This document shows positions 33,951 to 43,670 of a DNA stretch of 64,000 bases, piece after piece (position 1 is the first letter of the stretch; each line of letters starts with the position of its first letter). A program made the translations under genes and the position numbers. The notes under the pieces are model-generated. The model made no database searches and was not told the DNA's origin. It saw only the letters and a list, made by a program, of their open reading frames with translations. The DNA is from HXMU1420-2 sp034670145. Lineage in GTDB: Bacteria; Pseudomonadota; Alphaproteobacteria; Rhodobacterales; Rhodobacteraceae. Where the stretch lies: the NCBI GenBank assembly GCA_034670145.1, contig JAXMOA010000014.1:108501-172500 (forward strand), in the 5' to 3' direction.

Positions 33951-35447
33951 ATGGCTGAAGAAGAACTTCAGGGACAAGCCGCCGGTGAAGCGACGGTATT
34001 TGGGTCCTCCGAATTCGAAGCGCTGCTGCAAAAGGAATTCCGCCCGAAATCCGATCAGGCCAAATCGGCTGTGGAGCAGGCGGTCAAGACCCTGGCAGAG
34101 CAGGCGCTGGCAAACACCAACCTGATCTCGAATGATGCATTGCGTTCAATCGAAAGCATCGTGGCCGAGATCGACAAGAAGCTGACGGAACAGGTCAACC
34201 TGATCCTGCATCACGAAGATTTTCAGCAGATGGAAAGCGCATGGCGCGGTCTGCATTACCTCGTCAACAACACCGAGACCGACGAGATGCTGAAAATCCG
34301 GGTCATGAACATCTCCAAAAAGGATATGCACAAGACCCTGCGCAAGTTCAAAGGCACCGCCTGGGACCAGTCGCCGATCTTCAAGAAAGTGTACGAAGAA
34401 GAATTCGGCCAGTTTGGTGGCGAACCTTATGGATCGCTGGTGGCGGATTATCACTTCGACCACAGCCCGCCGGATATCGAGCTGCTGGGTGAAATGTCCA
34501 AGATTGCTGCGGCGGCACATGCCCCATTGATCACGGGCGCCAAGCCGACACTGTTCCAGATGGACAGCTGGTCCGAACTGGCCAACCCGCGCGACTTGAC
34601 CAAGATCTTCCAGACGCCGGAATACGCGTCCTGGCGTTCCCTGCGGGACAGTGAAGATTCCAAGTATGTCGGTATGGCGATGCCGCGGTTCCTGGGGCGT
34701 TTGCCGTATGGATCCAAAACCGACCCTGTCGAAGCCTTCGACTTCGAAGAGGACACGGATGGCGCGGACAGCTCGAAGTACGGCTGGGTGAACGCAGCCT
34801 ATGGCATGGCGGTTAACATCAACCGCAGCTTTAAGGAATATGGATGGTGTTCGCGGATTCGCGGCGTTGAATCTGGCGGTGCGGTTCAGAACCTGCCCAG
34901 CCACACCTTTCCAACAGACGATGGTGGCGTAGACCAGAAATGCCCGACCGAAATCGCGATCAGCGACCGGCGCGAGGCGGAACTGGCCAGAAACGGCATG
35001 ATGCCGTTGATCCACCGCAAGAATTCGGACGAAGCTGTGTTTATTGGCGCTCAGTCGCTGCACAACCCGGCCGAATATGATGACCCGGACGCAACCGCCA
35101 ACGCCAACCTGGCCGCGCGTTTGCCGTACCTCTTTGCGACCTGTCGCTTTGGACATTATCTGAAGTGTATGGTCCGTGACAAAGTCGGGTCATTCAAGAG
35201 CCGCCAGGATATGCAATCTTGGTTGCAAAACTGGATTAACCAGTATGTAGATTTCAACGCGGATATTTCGTCCGAGTCTGAAAAAGCGCGCAAGCCTTTG
35301 GCGAACGCGGAGGTGGTTGTCGAAGAAGTCGAAGGCAACCCCGGCTACTACACATCGAAGTTCTTCCTGCGACCACATTACCAGTTGGAAGGTCTTTCGG
35401 TGTCTTTGCGGCTAGTTTCTAAACTGCCGTCCGAGAAGGGCGCATAA
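33951..35447 (+). CDS. tssC: T6SS sheath large subunit TssC
   Basis: A 498-residue VipB-type protein. Start 33951 follows AAGGAG; an in-frame start upstream would overlap tssB. The family body includes 'LILHHEDFQQMESAWRGLHYLVNNTETDE', 'GEPYGSLVADYHFDH', 'MAMPRFLGRLPYG' and a complete C-terminal module ('FKSRQDMQSWLQNWINQYV', 'YYTSKFFLRPHYQLEGLSVSL'). That C-terminal part holds the strand donated between neighbours in the sheath and serves here as reference for the truncated TssC-like domain in the 1915-residue protein. Confidence 0.97.
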   Translation: MAEEELQGQAAGEATVFGSSEFEALLQKEFRPKSDQAKSAVEQAVKTLAEQALANTNLISNDALRSIESIVAEIDKKLTEQVNLILHHEDFQQMESAWRGLHYLVNNTETDEMLKIRVMNISKKDMHKTLRKFKGTAWDQSPIFKKVYEEEFGQFGGEPYGSLVADYHFDHSPPDIELLGEMSKIAAAAHAPLITGAKPTLFQMDSWSELANPRDLTKIFQTPEYASWRSLRDSEDSKYVGMAMPRFLGRLPYGSKTDPVEAFDFEEDTDGADSSKYGWVNAAYGMAVNINRSFKEYGWCSRIRGVESGGAVQNLPSHTFPTDDGGVDQKCPTEIAISDRREAELARNGMMPLIHRKNSDEAVFIGAQSLHNPAEYDDPDATANANLAARLPYLFATCRFGHYLKCMVRDKVGSFKSRQDMQSWLQNWINQYVDFNADISSESEKARKPLANAEVVVEEVEGNPGYYTSKFFLRPHYQLEGLSVSLRLVSKLPSEKGA

Positions 35448-35515
35448 TTTTGTGGCCTTCCACTCTATTTGAGAACATGACCACTCGCGAAACGAGACAA
35501 TCGAAAGGGTAACCC

Positions 35516-36013
35516 ATGGAAAATATTTACTGCTTTATCAAAGACATTCCCGGCGAAGGACGCGAAAAGAACCACAAGGATTGGATCGCAGTCAAGTCGC
35601 TGGACTGGGGTGTAGAGCGGACGCTGGACATGACCGACCTGGGCACAACCCAGCGTGGTTATGCGAACGCCAACTTCAACAAGATCACAATGACGTCGGA
35701 ACTCAGCAAAGCTTCGGCCAAGCTGATGACGGCGGTTGCCAACGGCACATCGCGTGAGGAAATCAAGATCGAGCTTTGCCGCTCGGGCGACAGCGCGTCG
35801 GATGGCATGGAGCCATACCTGACGTTCATCCTCAAGCATGCAGTGATCGACAGCTACACGGTCAACGGTGGCGAAGAGCAGATTCCAGAAGAAAACTGGA
35901 CACTTGCCTATCGTCATATCGAGATCAAGTACAAGCTGGCTGACTACAACACCGGTGCCTTGAAAGATGAAAACAGCTTCATCTGGAACCTGGAAACCGG
36001 CGAAGTCGGCTAA
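35516..36013 (+). CDS. hcp: T6SS tube protein Hcp (TssD)
   Basis: A 165-residue Hcp-family beta-barrel that stacks as hexamers to make the expelled tube. Evidence: 'IYCFIKDIPGEGREKNHKDWIAVKSLDWGV' at the start, 'ISR/KITMTSELSKASAKLMTAVANG' in the centre and 'NWTLAYRHIEIKYKL' near the end. It lies 68 bp after tssC. A perfect 9-bp hairpin follows 10 nt after the stop, suggesting that hcp is read more than the genes after it. Confidence 0.96.
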   Translation: MENIYCFIKDIPGEGREKNHKDWIAVKSLDWGVERTLDMTDLGTTQRGYANANFNKITMTSELSKASAKLMTAVANGTSREEIKIELCRSGDSASDGMEPYLTFILKHAVIDSYTVNGGEEQIPEENWTLAYRHIEIKYKLADYNTGALKDENSFIWNLETGEVG

Positions 36014-36022
36014 TCCAACCCT

Positions 36023-36048
36023 GGCGGGCCGGTCTCTATCGGCCCGCC
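36023..36048 (+). terminator. Hairpin after hcp, probable intra-operon attenuator
   Basis: A perfect 9-bp GC stem (36023-36031 with 36040-36048) with an 8-nt loop begins 10 nt after the hcp stop and is followed by ATTCTCATGTTT. The same operon continues 25 bp later, so it likely acts as a partial terminator or a 3'-end stabiliser of an hcp-rich transcript. Confidence 0.6.
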
Positions 36049-36072
36049 ATTCTCATGTTTGGAGTAGGCGGA

Positions 36073-36921
36073 ATGACACCGGACGAAATCCTCAAATCTG
36101 GAGATCTTGATGCCACGCTTGCCGCGTTGCAGGACAAGATCCGCAAAGATCCGGCTGACGCCAAACTAAGAATTTTTCTGTTTCAGTTACTGTGCGTGCG
36201 CGGCGACTGGAACCGTGCGATCCAGCAGCTCAAGGTGAGCGCGGAACTGGATGAAAGCGCCACGACCATGGCGCAGACCTATCGCGAAGCGATCATTTGC
36301 GAAGTGTATCGCGAAAAGGTTTTCTCGGGCGAGAAAGAGCCGCTCATCTTTGGCGAACCGCAGGAATGGCTGGCTCTGCTGGTCGAGGCGCAGAAAGCAC
36401 TGGGCGCCGGTCGCGTGAGCGAGGCCGCCGATGTGCGGGCCCGCGCGTTCGAGGCGGCACCTGCCACTTCTGGCATGATTGACGGCAAACCGTTTGAGTG
36501 GATTGCCGATGCAGACATGCGCCTGGGTCCTGTCCTCGAAGTCATTGTGAACGGGCGCTATTTCTGGCTGCCTTTCAATCAGATCCAGTCCCTCGCTTGC
36601 GAAGAACCCTCTGACTTGCGCGACGCGGTCTGGACTGCTGCCACCCTGACCGTTGCAACCGGGGGTGAAGTTGTGGCGTTGATCCCGACCCGCTATGCCG
36701 GGACGACGGGATCTGGCGACCATGCCGCCATGTTGGCCCGCAAGACCGAATGGATGGATGCCGGAGCCGAGACATTTGTCGGCGTCGGTCAGCGTTTGTT
36801 GACCACCGATCAGGACGATTTCAGCCTGATGGACATCCGCAACCTGACCATTGGCGATGCAACCGCAGCGGCAGAGCCCGAGACGGAGCAGGCAGCGGCG
36901 GATACTGGCGACGATGGCTGA
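36073..36921 (+). CDS. tagJ: T6SS accessory protein TagJ (ImpE family)
   Basis: A 282-residue ImpE-type protein. The start at 36073 is preferred to an ATG at 36055 because GGAG (36061-36064) then serves as ribosome-binding site. Residues 1-110 are helical TPR-like ('LAALQDKIRKDPADAKLRIFLFQLLCVRGDW'), and the C-terminal half has 'GPVLEVIVNGRYFWLPFNQIQSL' and 'ALIPTRYAG'. ImpE/TagJ binds the sheath (TssB) and helps ClpV-mediated recycling in some T6SS types. It sits directly before tssE and overlaps it by 8 bp. Confidence 0.93.
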   Translation: MTPDEILKSGDLDATLAALQDKIRKDPADAKLRIFLFQLLCVRGDWNRAIQQLKVSAELDESATTMAQTYREAIICEVYREKVFSGEKEPLIFGEPQEWLALLVEAQKALGAGRVSEAADVRARAFEAAPATSGMIDGKPFEWIADADMRLGPVLEVIVNGRYFWLPFNQIQSLACEEPSDLRDAVWTAATLTVATGGEVVALIPTRYAGTTGSGDHAAMLARKTEWMDAGAETFVGVGQRLLTTDQDDFSLMDIRNLTIGDATAAAEPETEQAAADTGDDG

Positions 36922-37411
36922 CAAAACGCTGGTCGAACGACTTCAGCCGTCCCTGTTGGACAGGCTGACGGATGATGATCCGGGCAATCCAAAGGAAACA
37001 CGCGAAAGCCGGGTGATCGACCTGCAACGCTTGCGCGACATCGTGCAACGCGACCTGAGCTGGCTTTTGAACACCACCAACCTCGAAGGTGTCCTGGACC
37101 CTGATGAATATCCCAGGGCGGCTGCATCCGTTTTGAATTATGGGGTCAAGGTTGTGTCGGGCGAGTATTCCACCACCCAAAAGGCTGAATTGATCCGCCG
37201 ATCGATCGAAACCGCGATTGCACAGCATGAACCGCGCATTATCGAGGGGTCGGTCGAGGTGTTGTTGCGCCCGGACGAGGCCAAGGGCGAGCATGCGGTC
37301 GCCTTGGATATTGTCGCGGATATGTGGGCGCAACCCGTGCCGCTGGAACTGTATTTGCGCACCAACGTTGATATTGTCACCGGCGAAGTGGCCGTGGAAA
37401 GGCGGATGTAG
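36914..37411 (+). CDS. tssE: T6SS baseplate protein TssE (gp25-like)
   Basis: A 165-residue gp25-like baseplate protein. The ATG at 36914 overlaps the tagJ stop; an upstream in-frame start is not needed. Motifs are 'SLLDRLTDDDP', 'SRVIDLQRLRDIVQRDLSWLLNT' (the TssE/gp25 core) and 'GEVAVERRM' at the C-terminus. TssE joins TssF and TssG in the wedge and nucleates the sheath. It is followed by tssF after 2 bp. Confidence 0.95.
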   Translation: MADKTLVERLQPSLLDRLTDDDPGNPKETRESRVIDLQRLRDIVQRDLSWLLNTTNLEGVLDPDEYPRAAASVLNYGVKVVSGEYSTTQKAELIRRSIETAIAQHEPRIIEGSVEVLLRPDEAKGEHAVALDIVADMWAQPVPLELYLRTNVDIVTGEVAVERRM

Positions 37412-37413
37412 TC

Positions 37414-39291
37414 ATGGATACCCGCCTGCTGCGACATTACGAAAACGAACTGGCCTTCCTCCAGGATATGGGGGCCGAATTTGCCGATGCCTTCCCCAAG
37501 ATCGCATCGCGACTGGGTATGGAGGGGGTCGAGGTTTTTGACCCCTATGTCGAACGTCTCATTCAAGGCTCTGCCTTTTTGTCGGCGCGGGTTCAGCTGG
37601 AATTGGAACTGCAATTCCCCTCGTTCACGGCAAACCTGCTGGAAATCGTTTATCCTCACTACCTGGCGCCAACGCCGTCGATGATGATCGCAACGCTGGA
37701 GCCTGACCCGGCGAACTCTGCCGTCAAGGAAGGCTTCCTGCTCAAGCGGGGGACCACGCTGCGCAGTCGTTTGATGGAAGGCGAACAGACCCCTTGTGAA
37801 TTCCGGACCTCGGCGGATTTGACACTTTGGCCGCTTGAAGTGAGCGAGGCCGAGTATATCGACAGCCGGGGCGAACTGGTGGCCGCCGGCGTGTCCGGGA
37901 CAAGCAATGCGCGCGCTGGCATTCGCCTGCGGTTGCGTCGGACAGACAATGAGCCAATGGCAGAGCTGCCGATGGACTCTCTGCCCATCTACCTGAACCC
38001 GGCGGCAGGCAATACCTGGCTGTTGCTCGAGGCGCTGTGCACGCGCAATTGCGGTGTGTGTGGCCGCTCGACAGACCGGCGGGCCGATTGGACCCATTCG
38101 CTGGGCGACGACAAGATCGAGCAATTGGGCCTGTCCGCAGATCAGGCGTTGTTGCCATGCCCGCCACAATCCTTTGACGGCTATCGGCTGCTGCAAGAGT
38201 ATTTCGCCATGCCGCAGCGGTTCCTTTTTGCCCAGATCTCCGGTTTGCAGCCGGTCCTGAAACAGGCGGCGGGCGGGGATGTCGATATCTACATCCTGCT
38301 GGACGAGCGGAGCCCCGAGATGGAGGCCGTTGTCACGCCCGAGGCGTTCACGCTGAACACAGTGCCTGCGGTGAACCTGTTTCCCAAACGATGCGACCGG
38401 GTGCATGTGACGGCCAAGGACACCGAACACCACGTTGTGCCAAACCGGACCGCGTCTATGGATTTCGAGATTTACTCCATCTCGGACGTGACAGGCATTT
38501 CCGGCGCTGATGAAGACGATGTGTCCTTCCGCCCCTTCTATTCCGCCACCGATCTGACGGCGGCCGGCGAAATGCACCCGGCCTATTACACCATCCATCG
38601 CCGAATGCGCCAACGGTCCGAAAAAGAGCGTTTGCGCGGCGTGCGCACGTCCTACCTCGGTTCCGAAGTATATCTGTCGCTGGTTGATCGCACCGAGGCG
38701 CCGTATCCGGCCAAGATGGACCAACTGGCGGTCCAGGCCCTGTGCAGCAATCGGGATTTGCCGATGTTGCTGGCCACTGGCGACAAGAATCTGTTTCAGC
38801 TGCCCTCGGGTGGGCCGGTCAAATCGGTGCGTTTGCCGGTTTCGCCGACGCGGCCGCATCCGTCGCTGGCTCAGGGCGCAACAGCCTGGCGTCTGATCAG
38901 CCATCTCAGCCTGAATTACCTGTCGCTGTGCGATACCATCGGTGGGCGTGGGGCCGAGGCCTTGCGCGAATTGCTGGGGCTTTATGCGCCATTGGGTGAC
39001 CGGGTCGTTGAAAAGCAACTTGAGGGGATCAATGCCGTTTCCAGCCGCCCGATCGTGCGGCGCATGGCGGATGAAGTTCTGTCAACGGCGGTGCGCGGAC
39101 TGGAGATCCGCCTGGAATTTGACGAAAGCTTTTTTGAGGGCACCAGCGTGTATGCTTTGGCATCTGTGCTGGAGCGATTCTTTTCGCGATATGCGTCAAT
39201 GAACAGCTTTACCGAAACCGTGTTGGCGACGCAAAATCGAGGGGAGATTGCCAGGTGGAAACCGGAAAGAGGCCTGGGAAGGATCATCTGA
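37414..39291 (+). CDS. tssF: T6SS baseplate protein TssF
   Basis: A 625-residue TssF (gp6-like) protein of normal length. It starts 'LLRHYENELAFLQDMGAEFADAFPKIASRL', includes 'VERLIQGSAFLSARVQLELE' and 'LEIVYPHYLAPTPSM', and ends with 'VLERFFSRYASMNSFTETVL'. Two TssF molecules with one TssG and TssE make each baseplate wedge. Its last 37 bp overlap tssG, so the two subunits are translationally coupled. Confidence 0.97.
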   Translation: MDTRLLRHYENELAFLQDMGAEFADAFPKIASRLGMEGVEVFDPYVERLIQGSAFLSARVQLELELQFPSFTANLLEIVYPHYLAPTPSMMIATLEPDPANSAVKEGFLLKRGTTLRSRLMEGEQTPCEFRTSADLTLWPLEVSEAEYIDSRGELVAAGVSGTSNARAGIRLRLRRTDNEPMAELPMDSLPIYLNPAAGNTWLLLEALCTRNCGVCGRSTDRRADWTHSLGDDKIEQLGLSADQALLPCPPQSFDGYRLLQEYFAMPQRFLFAQISGLQPVLKQAAGGDVDIYILLDERSPEMEAVVTPEAFTLNTVPAVNLFPKRCDRVHVTAKDTEHHVVPNRTASMDFEIYSISDVTGISGADEDDVSFRPFYSATDLTAAGEMHPAYYTIHRRMRQRSEKERLRGVRTSYLGSEVYLSLVDRTEAPYPAKMDQLAVQALCSNRDLPMLLATGDKNLFQLPSGGPVKSVRLPVSPTRPHPSLAQGATAWRLISHLSLNYLSLCDTIGGRGAEALRELLGLYAPLGDRVVEKQLEGINAVSSRPIVRRMADEVLSTAVRGLEIRLEFDESFFEGTSVYALASVLERFFSRYASMNSFTETVLATQNRGEIARWKPERGLGRII

Positions 39292-40298
39292 GCCTCTTTG
39301 AGGCGTTGATCGAAGAACCTGAGAAGCATCATGTTTTTCAGGCCCTTCGCGTTATCGAAGCGCATTACTCTGACAGTCCCAGGTTGGGCGAAAGCCTGCG
39401 CGCCCGGCAGGATCCTGTGCGGCTGGGTCAATTGCCAGAGCTGGCCTTTCCACCCTCGACGCTGTCGGATTTCCAGCCCGGCAAGGCGGGCGAGCCGGAC
39501 AAGCTGACCAATCGGTTTTTCGGGTTTTTCGGCCCGCATGGGCCAATGCCCCTGCACCTGACCGAATATGCGCGCGACCGAATGCGCAACCAGCGCGACC
39601 AGACCCTGGTTGCCTTTGCCGATATGCTGACGCATCGGTTCATGAGCCTGCTCTATCGGGCCTGGTCCGCCGGGCAACCCGCGCCCAATTTTGATCGCGG
39701 CAATGACCCGCTGGCGCGCAAGGTGGCCTCTTTGGCCGGGTACAATGCTGCGGCATTGCAGAATCGGGATGAAATGCCCGATCTCATGCGGCTCAGCTTT
39801 GCGGGGCATCTGGGGCAGGGACCCAAGAATGCGGACGGGCTGGTGTCGATGCTGGCCACATTCTTTAACGTACCGGTCGAGATTGAACAATTTGTCGGCT
39901 GCTGGTTGCAACTGGAACCGGATGACCAATGGGAGCTGGGACGTCCGGCTGCTCTGGGGGGCTCGACCAGCATTGGCGACCGTGTCTGGAGCAGGGCGGC
40001 CAAGTTTCGCATTCGTATCGGTCCGCTGAACTTGGAAGACTACCAGCGCCTGCTGCCCGGCAGCCCGTCATTGGCGCGTTTGCAGGCGATTGTGCGCAGC
40101 TATGCGGGCGATGCGTTGGATTGGGATGTAAACCTTATCCTGGCCGGAGACGCCGTGCCGCGCGCCAGTTTGGGAAAGACAGTGAGATTAGGGCACGTTG
40201 GCTGGATCGGGACCCGTCCTGACCCAGACGATGTGCGACCGGATGCAGAGGATCTTTTTCTCTATCCGCAATTGGGAACACAAGAACAGGCGGCCTAA
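39255..40298 (+). CDS. tssG: T6SS baseplate protein TssG
   Basis: A 347-residue TssG (gp7-like) protein starting with GTG, supported by GGGGAG eight bases upstream. It has 'LFEALIEEPEKHHVFQALRVIEAHY', 'RFFGFFGPHGPMPLHLTEYARDR' and 'LGRPAALGGSTSIGDRVW', the last being a strong TssG signature. TssG holds two TssF copies in the wedge. It ends 28 bp before clpV. Confidence 0.96.
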   Translation: METGKRPGKDHLSLFEALIEEPEKHHVFQALRVIEAHYSDSPRLGESLRARQDPVRLGQLPELAFPPSTLSDFQPGKAGEPDKLTNRFFGFFGPHGPMPLHLTEYARDRMRNQRDQTLVAFADMLTHRFMSLLYRAWSAGQPAPNFDRGNDPLARKVASLAGYNAAALQNRDEMPDLMRLSFAGHLGQGPKNADGLVSMLATFFNVPVEIEQFVGCWLQLEPDDQWELGRPAALGGSTSIGDRVWSRAAKFRIRIGPLNLEDYQRLLPGSPSLARLQAIVRSYAGDALDWDVNLILAGDAVPRASLGKTVRLGHVGWIGTRPDPDDVRPDAEDLFLYPQLGTQEQAA

Positions 40299-40326
40299 GA
40301 GCCGTTGGGACAGGAAGGAATTTTAG

Positions 40327-43038
40327 ATGACCGAGATTAGCCGCGTCGCCCTTTTCGGCAAGCTGAATAAACTGGGATACCAAGGCGTTGAAAGCGCCAC
40401 GGTGTTCTGCAAGATGCGGGGCAACCCCTATGTTGAGGTGTCGCATTGGATGCACCAGATCCTGAATGGTCAGGACAGCGATTTGCACCGGATCATCCAG
40501 CACTACGATTTGGACCCGGGTGCGATTGCCACCCAGATGACGCGCTCGCTGGACATGCTGCCACGCGGGGCGACGACAATCTCGGATCTGTCCGAACATC
40601 TGATGGACGCAATGGAGCGCGGCTGGGTCTGGGGCTCGTTGCTGTTTTCCGACAACAAGGTGCGCACTGGCTATCTGCTGCTGGGCATGCTCAAGACGCC
40701 GCCGCTGCGCAATATTCTGAAAACCATGTGCGCCGAACTGGGCAAGATTGGCCCGGATGACCTGGCCGACAATTTCCGCGCGGCCACAGACGGCTCGCCC
40801 GAAGATACGCTGGGCGCGCAAGATGGCAGCAACGTGGGTGGCGGCGCAGAGCCGGGCGAAGCCAGCGGCGCGATGTCCCCTCAGATGGGCGGCGACGAAG
40901 CGTTGGAGCAGTATTGCACCGACCTGACCGCCCAGGCCAAGGCCGGAGAGATTGACCCAATCGTCGGGCGCGACGAAGAGATCCGCCAGATCGTGGATGT
41001 CCTGATGCGCCGTCGTCAGAACAATCCGATCCTGACAGGCGAGGCGGGTGTTGGTAAAACCGCCGTCGTCGAAGGTTTTGCTCTGCGGATCGCCCGTGGC
41101 GATGTCCCGCCGGCGTTGCGCAATGTGCGGCTCCTGGTGCTGGATGTGGGCCTGTTGCAGGCTGGCGCCAGCATGAAGGGCGAGTTTGAAAACCGTCTGC
41201 GTCAGGTGATTGACGAGGTGCAGGCCAGCCAGACGCCTATCGTCATGTTCGTTGACGAAACCCACACGCTGGTCGGCGCCGGTGGCGCGGCGGGCACCGG
41301 TGATGCGGCCAACCTGCTGAAACCGGCTCTGGCACGGGGCACTTTGCGCACCATCGGCGCGACCACCTGGGCCGAGTACAAGAAATACATCGAAAAGGAT
41401 CCGGCCCTGACCCGTCGGTTCCAGGTTGTCCAGGTGGACGAACCCGACATCCCCAAGGCGACGCTGATGATGCGGGGCATCGCCTCGATGCTAGAGAAGC
41501 ACCACAAGGTTCAGGTTCTGGACGAAGGGATCGAGGCCGCCGTGACTCTTTCGGCCCGCTACATCCCTGCACGGCAGCTGCCAGACAAATCTGTGAGCTT
41601 GCTGGATACGGCCTGCGCCCGCGTCGCGGTCAGCCAGCACGCCGTTCCAGCCGAAGTTGACGATTGCCAGCGCCGGATCGAGGCATTGACGACGGAACTG
41701 GAAATCATCGGCCGCGATGAAACCGCCGGATATGATGTGGGCGACCGCCGCGAGGCGGTCACTGCGGCCAAGGTCTCTGAAGAAGAGCGGCTGACAGTTC
41801 TGAAATCCCGCTGGGATCGTGAAAAGGCCGTGGTCGAGTCGATCCTGGACCTGCGCGCCAAGCTGCGCGAAGGGGCCAATCCGGTGGACAGCTTGCCCGA
41901 AGGCGAGGATCAGGGCGGCGATACCGCGGATGGGCTCACTGCCGAGGAACGTCTGGCGCTGATGGATGAACTCAAAGCCAAGAATGCCGAGTTGATCGAA
42001 GTTCAGGGCGACAGCCCACTGATCCTGCCGATTGTGGATCATCAGGCCGTTGCCAGCGTCGTTGGCGACTGGACCGGCATTCCCGTCGGCCGCATGGTCA
42101 AGGACGAGATCGAGACGATCCTGCATCTGGAGGATTACCTTTCAAAACGTGTGATCGGCCAGGATCACGCGATGAAAATGATCGCCAAGCGGATTCAGAC
42201 CAGCCGGGCCGGGCTGGACAACCCCTCCAAACCCATCGGCGTCTTCATGTTGGCCGGTACCAGCGGTGTCGGCAAAACCGAAACCGCGCTGGCCCTGGCC
42301 GAGGTGCTGTATGGCGGCGAACAGAATGTCATCACCATCAACATGTCCGAATACCAGGAGGCCCATACCGTGTCCTCGCTCAAGGGCGCGCCTCCGGGAT
42401 ATGTCGGCTATGGCGAAGGCGGTGTGCTGACCGAGGCGGTCCGGCGCAAACCCTATTCCGTGGTTCTGCTGGACGAAGTCGAAAAGGCGCACCCGGATGT
42501 GCACGAGGTGTTTTTCCAGGTGTTCGACAAAGGTGTCATGGAGGATGGCGAAGGCCGTGTCATCGACTTCAAGAACACGCTGATTCTGCTGACCACCAAT
42601 GTGGGCACGGAAATGATCATGGATATGTGCGCCGACCCAGAGCTGATGCCCGAACCCGAAGGCATCGCCAAGGCCCTGCGCGATCCGTTGCTCAAGGTGT
42701 TCCCGCCGGCCTTGCTGGGCCGTCTGGTGACAATCCCTTACTATCCGCTAAGCCCGCATATGATCGCCGAAATCACGAAATTGCAGCTTGGCCGTATCAA
42801 GAAACGCGTCACCGAGGCGCATGGCGTGCCATTTGAATACACCGATGCCGTGATCGAGGAAATCGTCAACCGCTGTCAGGAGCTGGAGAGCGGCGGCCGC
42901 ATGATTGATGCGATCGTCACCAACACCATGCTGCCAGATATTTCGGCCGAATTCCTGAAAAGGATGCTGGAAGGCGAGGAAATCCTGAAGGTTGTGATCG
43001 ATGTCACAGACGGAGAGTTCACCTATGGGTTTGATTGA
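40327..43038 (+). CDS. tssH: T6SS AAA+ ATPase ClpV (TssH)
   Basis: A 903-residue Hsp100-type ATPase that disassembles contracted sheaths. The N-domain covers residues 1-170. The first AAA module has Walker A 'GEAGVGKTAVVEG' near residue 238 and Walker B 'IVMFVDETHTL'. The second has 'AGTSGVGKTETALALAEVL' near 644 and 'VVLLDEVEKAHPDV'. A middle domain near 480-560 is present. ClpV recognises the TssC N-terminus. A hairpin with T-rich tail follows the gene, marking the likely end of the first T6SS operon. Confidence 0.97.
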   Translation: MTEISRVALFGKLNKLGYQGVESATVFCKMRGNPYVEVSHWMHQILNGQDSDLHRIIQHYDLDPGAIATQMTRSLDMLPRGATTISDLSEHLMDAMERGWVWGSLLFSDNKVRTGYLLLGMLKTPPLRNILKTMCAELGKIGPDDLADNFRAATDGSPEDTLGAQDGSNVGGGAEPGEASGAMSPQMGGDEALEQYCTDLTAQAKAGEIDPIVGRDEEIRQIVDVLMRRRQNNPILTGEAGVGKTAVVEGFALRIARGDVPPALRNVRLLVLDVGLLQAGASMKGEFENRLRQVIDEVQASQTPIVMFVDETHTLVGAGGAAGTGDAANLLKPALARGTLRTIGATTWAEYKKYIEKDPALTRRFQVVQVDEPDIPKATLMMRGIASMLEKHHKVQVLDEGIEAAVTLSARYIPARQLPDKSVSLLDTACARVAVSQHAVPAEVDDCQRRIEALTTELEIIGRDETAGYDVGDRREAVTAAKVSEEERLTVLKSRWDREKAVVESILDLRAKLREGANPVDSLPEGEDQGGDTADGLTAEERLALMDELKAKNAELIEVQGDSPLILPIVDHQAVASVVGDWTGIPVGRMVKDEIETILHLEDYLSKRVIGQDHAMKMIAKRIQTSRAGLDNPSKPIGVFMLAGTSGVGKTETALALAEVLYGGEQNVITINMSEYQEAHTVSSLKGAPPGYVGYGEGGVLTEAVRRKPYSVVLLDEVEKAHPDVHEVFFQVFDKGVMEDGEGRVIDFKNTLILLTTNVGTEMIMDMCADPELMPEPEGIAKALRDPLLKVFPPALLGRLVTIPYYPLSPHMIAEITKLQLGRIKKRVTEAHGVPFEYTDAVIEEIVNRCQELESGGRMIDAIVTNTMLPDISAEFLKRMLEGEEILKVVIDVTDGEFTYGFD

Positions 43039-43043
43039 CCGCA

Positions 43044-43072
43044 GGTGCCGCATTTTCGGCGCCTTGTGTCTT
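43044..43072 (+). terminator. Terminator after clpV
   Basis: Seven-base arms (43044-43050 and 43057-43063, one G-T pair) with a 6-nt loop are followed by TTGTGTCTT, starting 5 nt after the clpV stop. The following 0.6 kb is non-coding, which supports an operon end here. Confidence 0.55.
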
Positions 43073-43670
43073 AACGAGTTCAAGGAAATTCATCCGAAAT
43101 GACGGGTTGCAACATAACATTGTCATCGCATTGGGAGAAACCAAAAGCGAAGGGGTCCATCGCTGGGCTCTGACCGATTTCTGCAAAATGGAGGGTGGAC
43201 CCGCGTATTCTGGCGGATCCGTTCACCCTCTGGCAGGACGGCGCTGAAAACAAGGCACGTTCAGATCCGGGTTGTTCGGTTCTGCTCTGTCGAAAACAAC
43301 GGCCAAGTTCATCAAATTGCTGAAGTTGACCGTTATCCATTGCGAGGATCTGGCAGCAGCCGGTCGGTACCAAAAATGTCGGTGCCTGCCAAATTTACCG
43401 GCCACAGCATTTCATGTTGGCCACGGACTGGCACCGCATATCTGGGGCGATCGCATGCATATTTCGCATCGCGGCCGAGCCCGGAACCCGGCGCAAGTCG
43501 GGCTCAAAACGTAAGATTTGAGTGCCCGTTTTCGCGGGCCGTTCGACGGGGTCCATATTGGGACCCAACCATCCGGCCCACGTCCCGGGTCGACGGGGAA
43601 GAACCACGGTTCTGACCCAAAAGGGTGTGGCGCGGCCCGTCCAGCGCGCCTTGTGAAGCGGAGTGAATCC
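43073..43670. other. Non-coding gap before the T6SS accessory operon
   Basis: About 600 bp with no open frame that I would call a gene; short frames lack family features. It holds small inverted repeats, including 6-bp arms at 43549-43554 and 43561-43566 and a GGGTG...CACCC pair near 43192-43228. It probably carries the promoter and control sites for the operon starting at 43671. Remnants of a lost gene are possible but not demonstrable by eye. Confidence 0.5.

Noticed and set aside
43073..43670. Small frames in the gap after clpV
   Set aside because: None has a plausible ribosome-binding site together with recognisable protein features, and the frames overlap on both strands.
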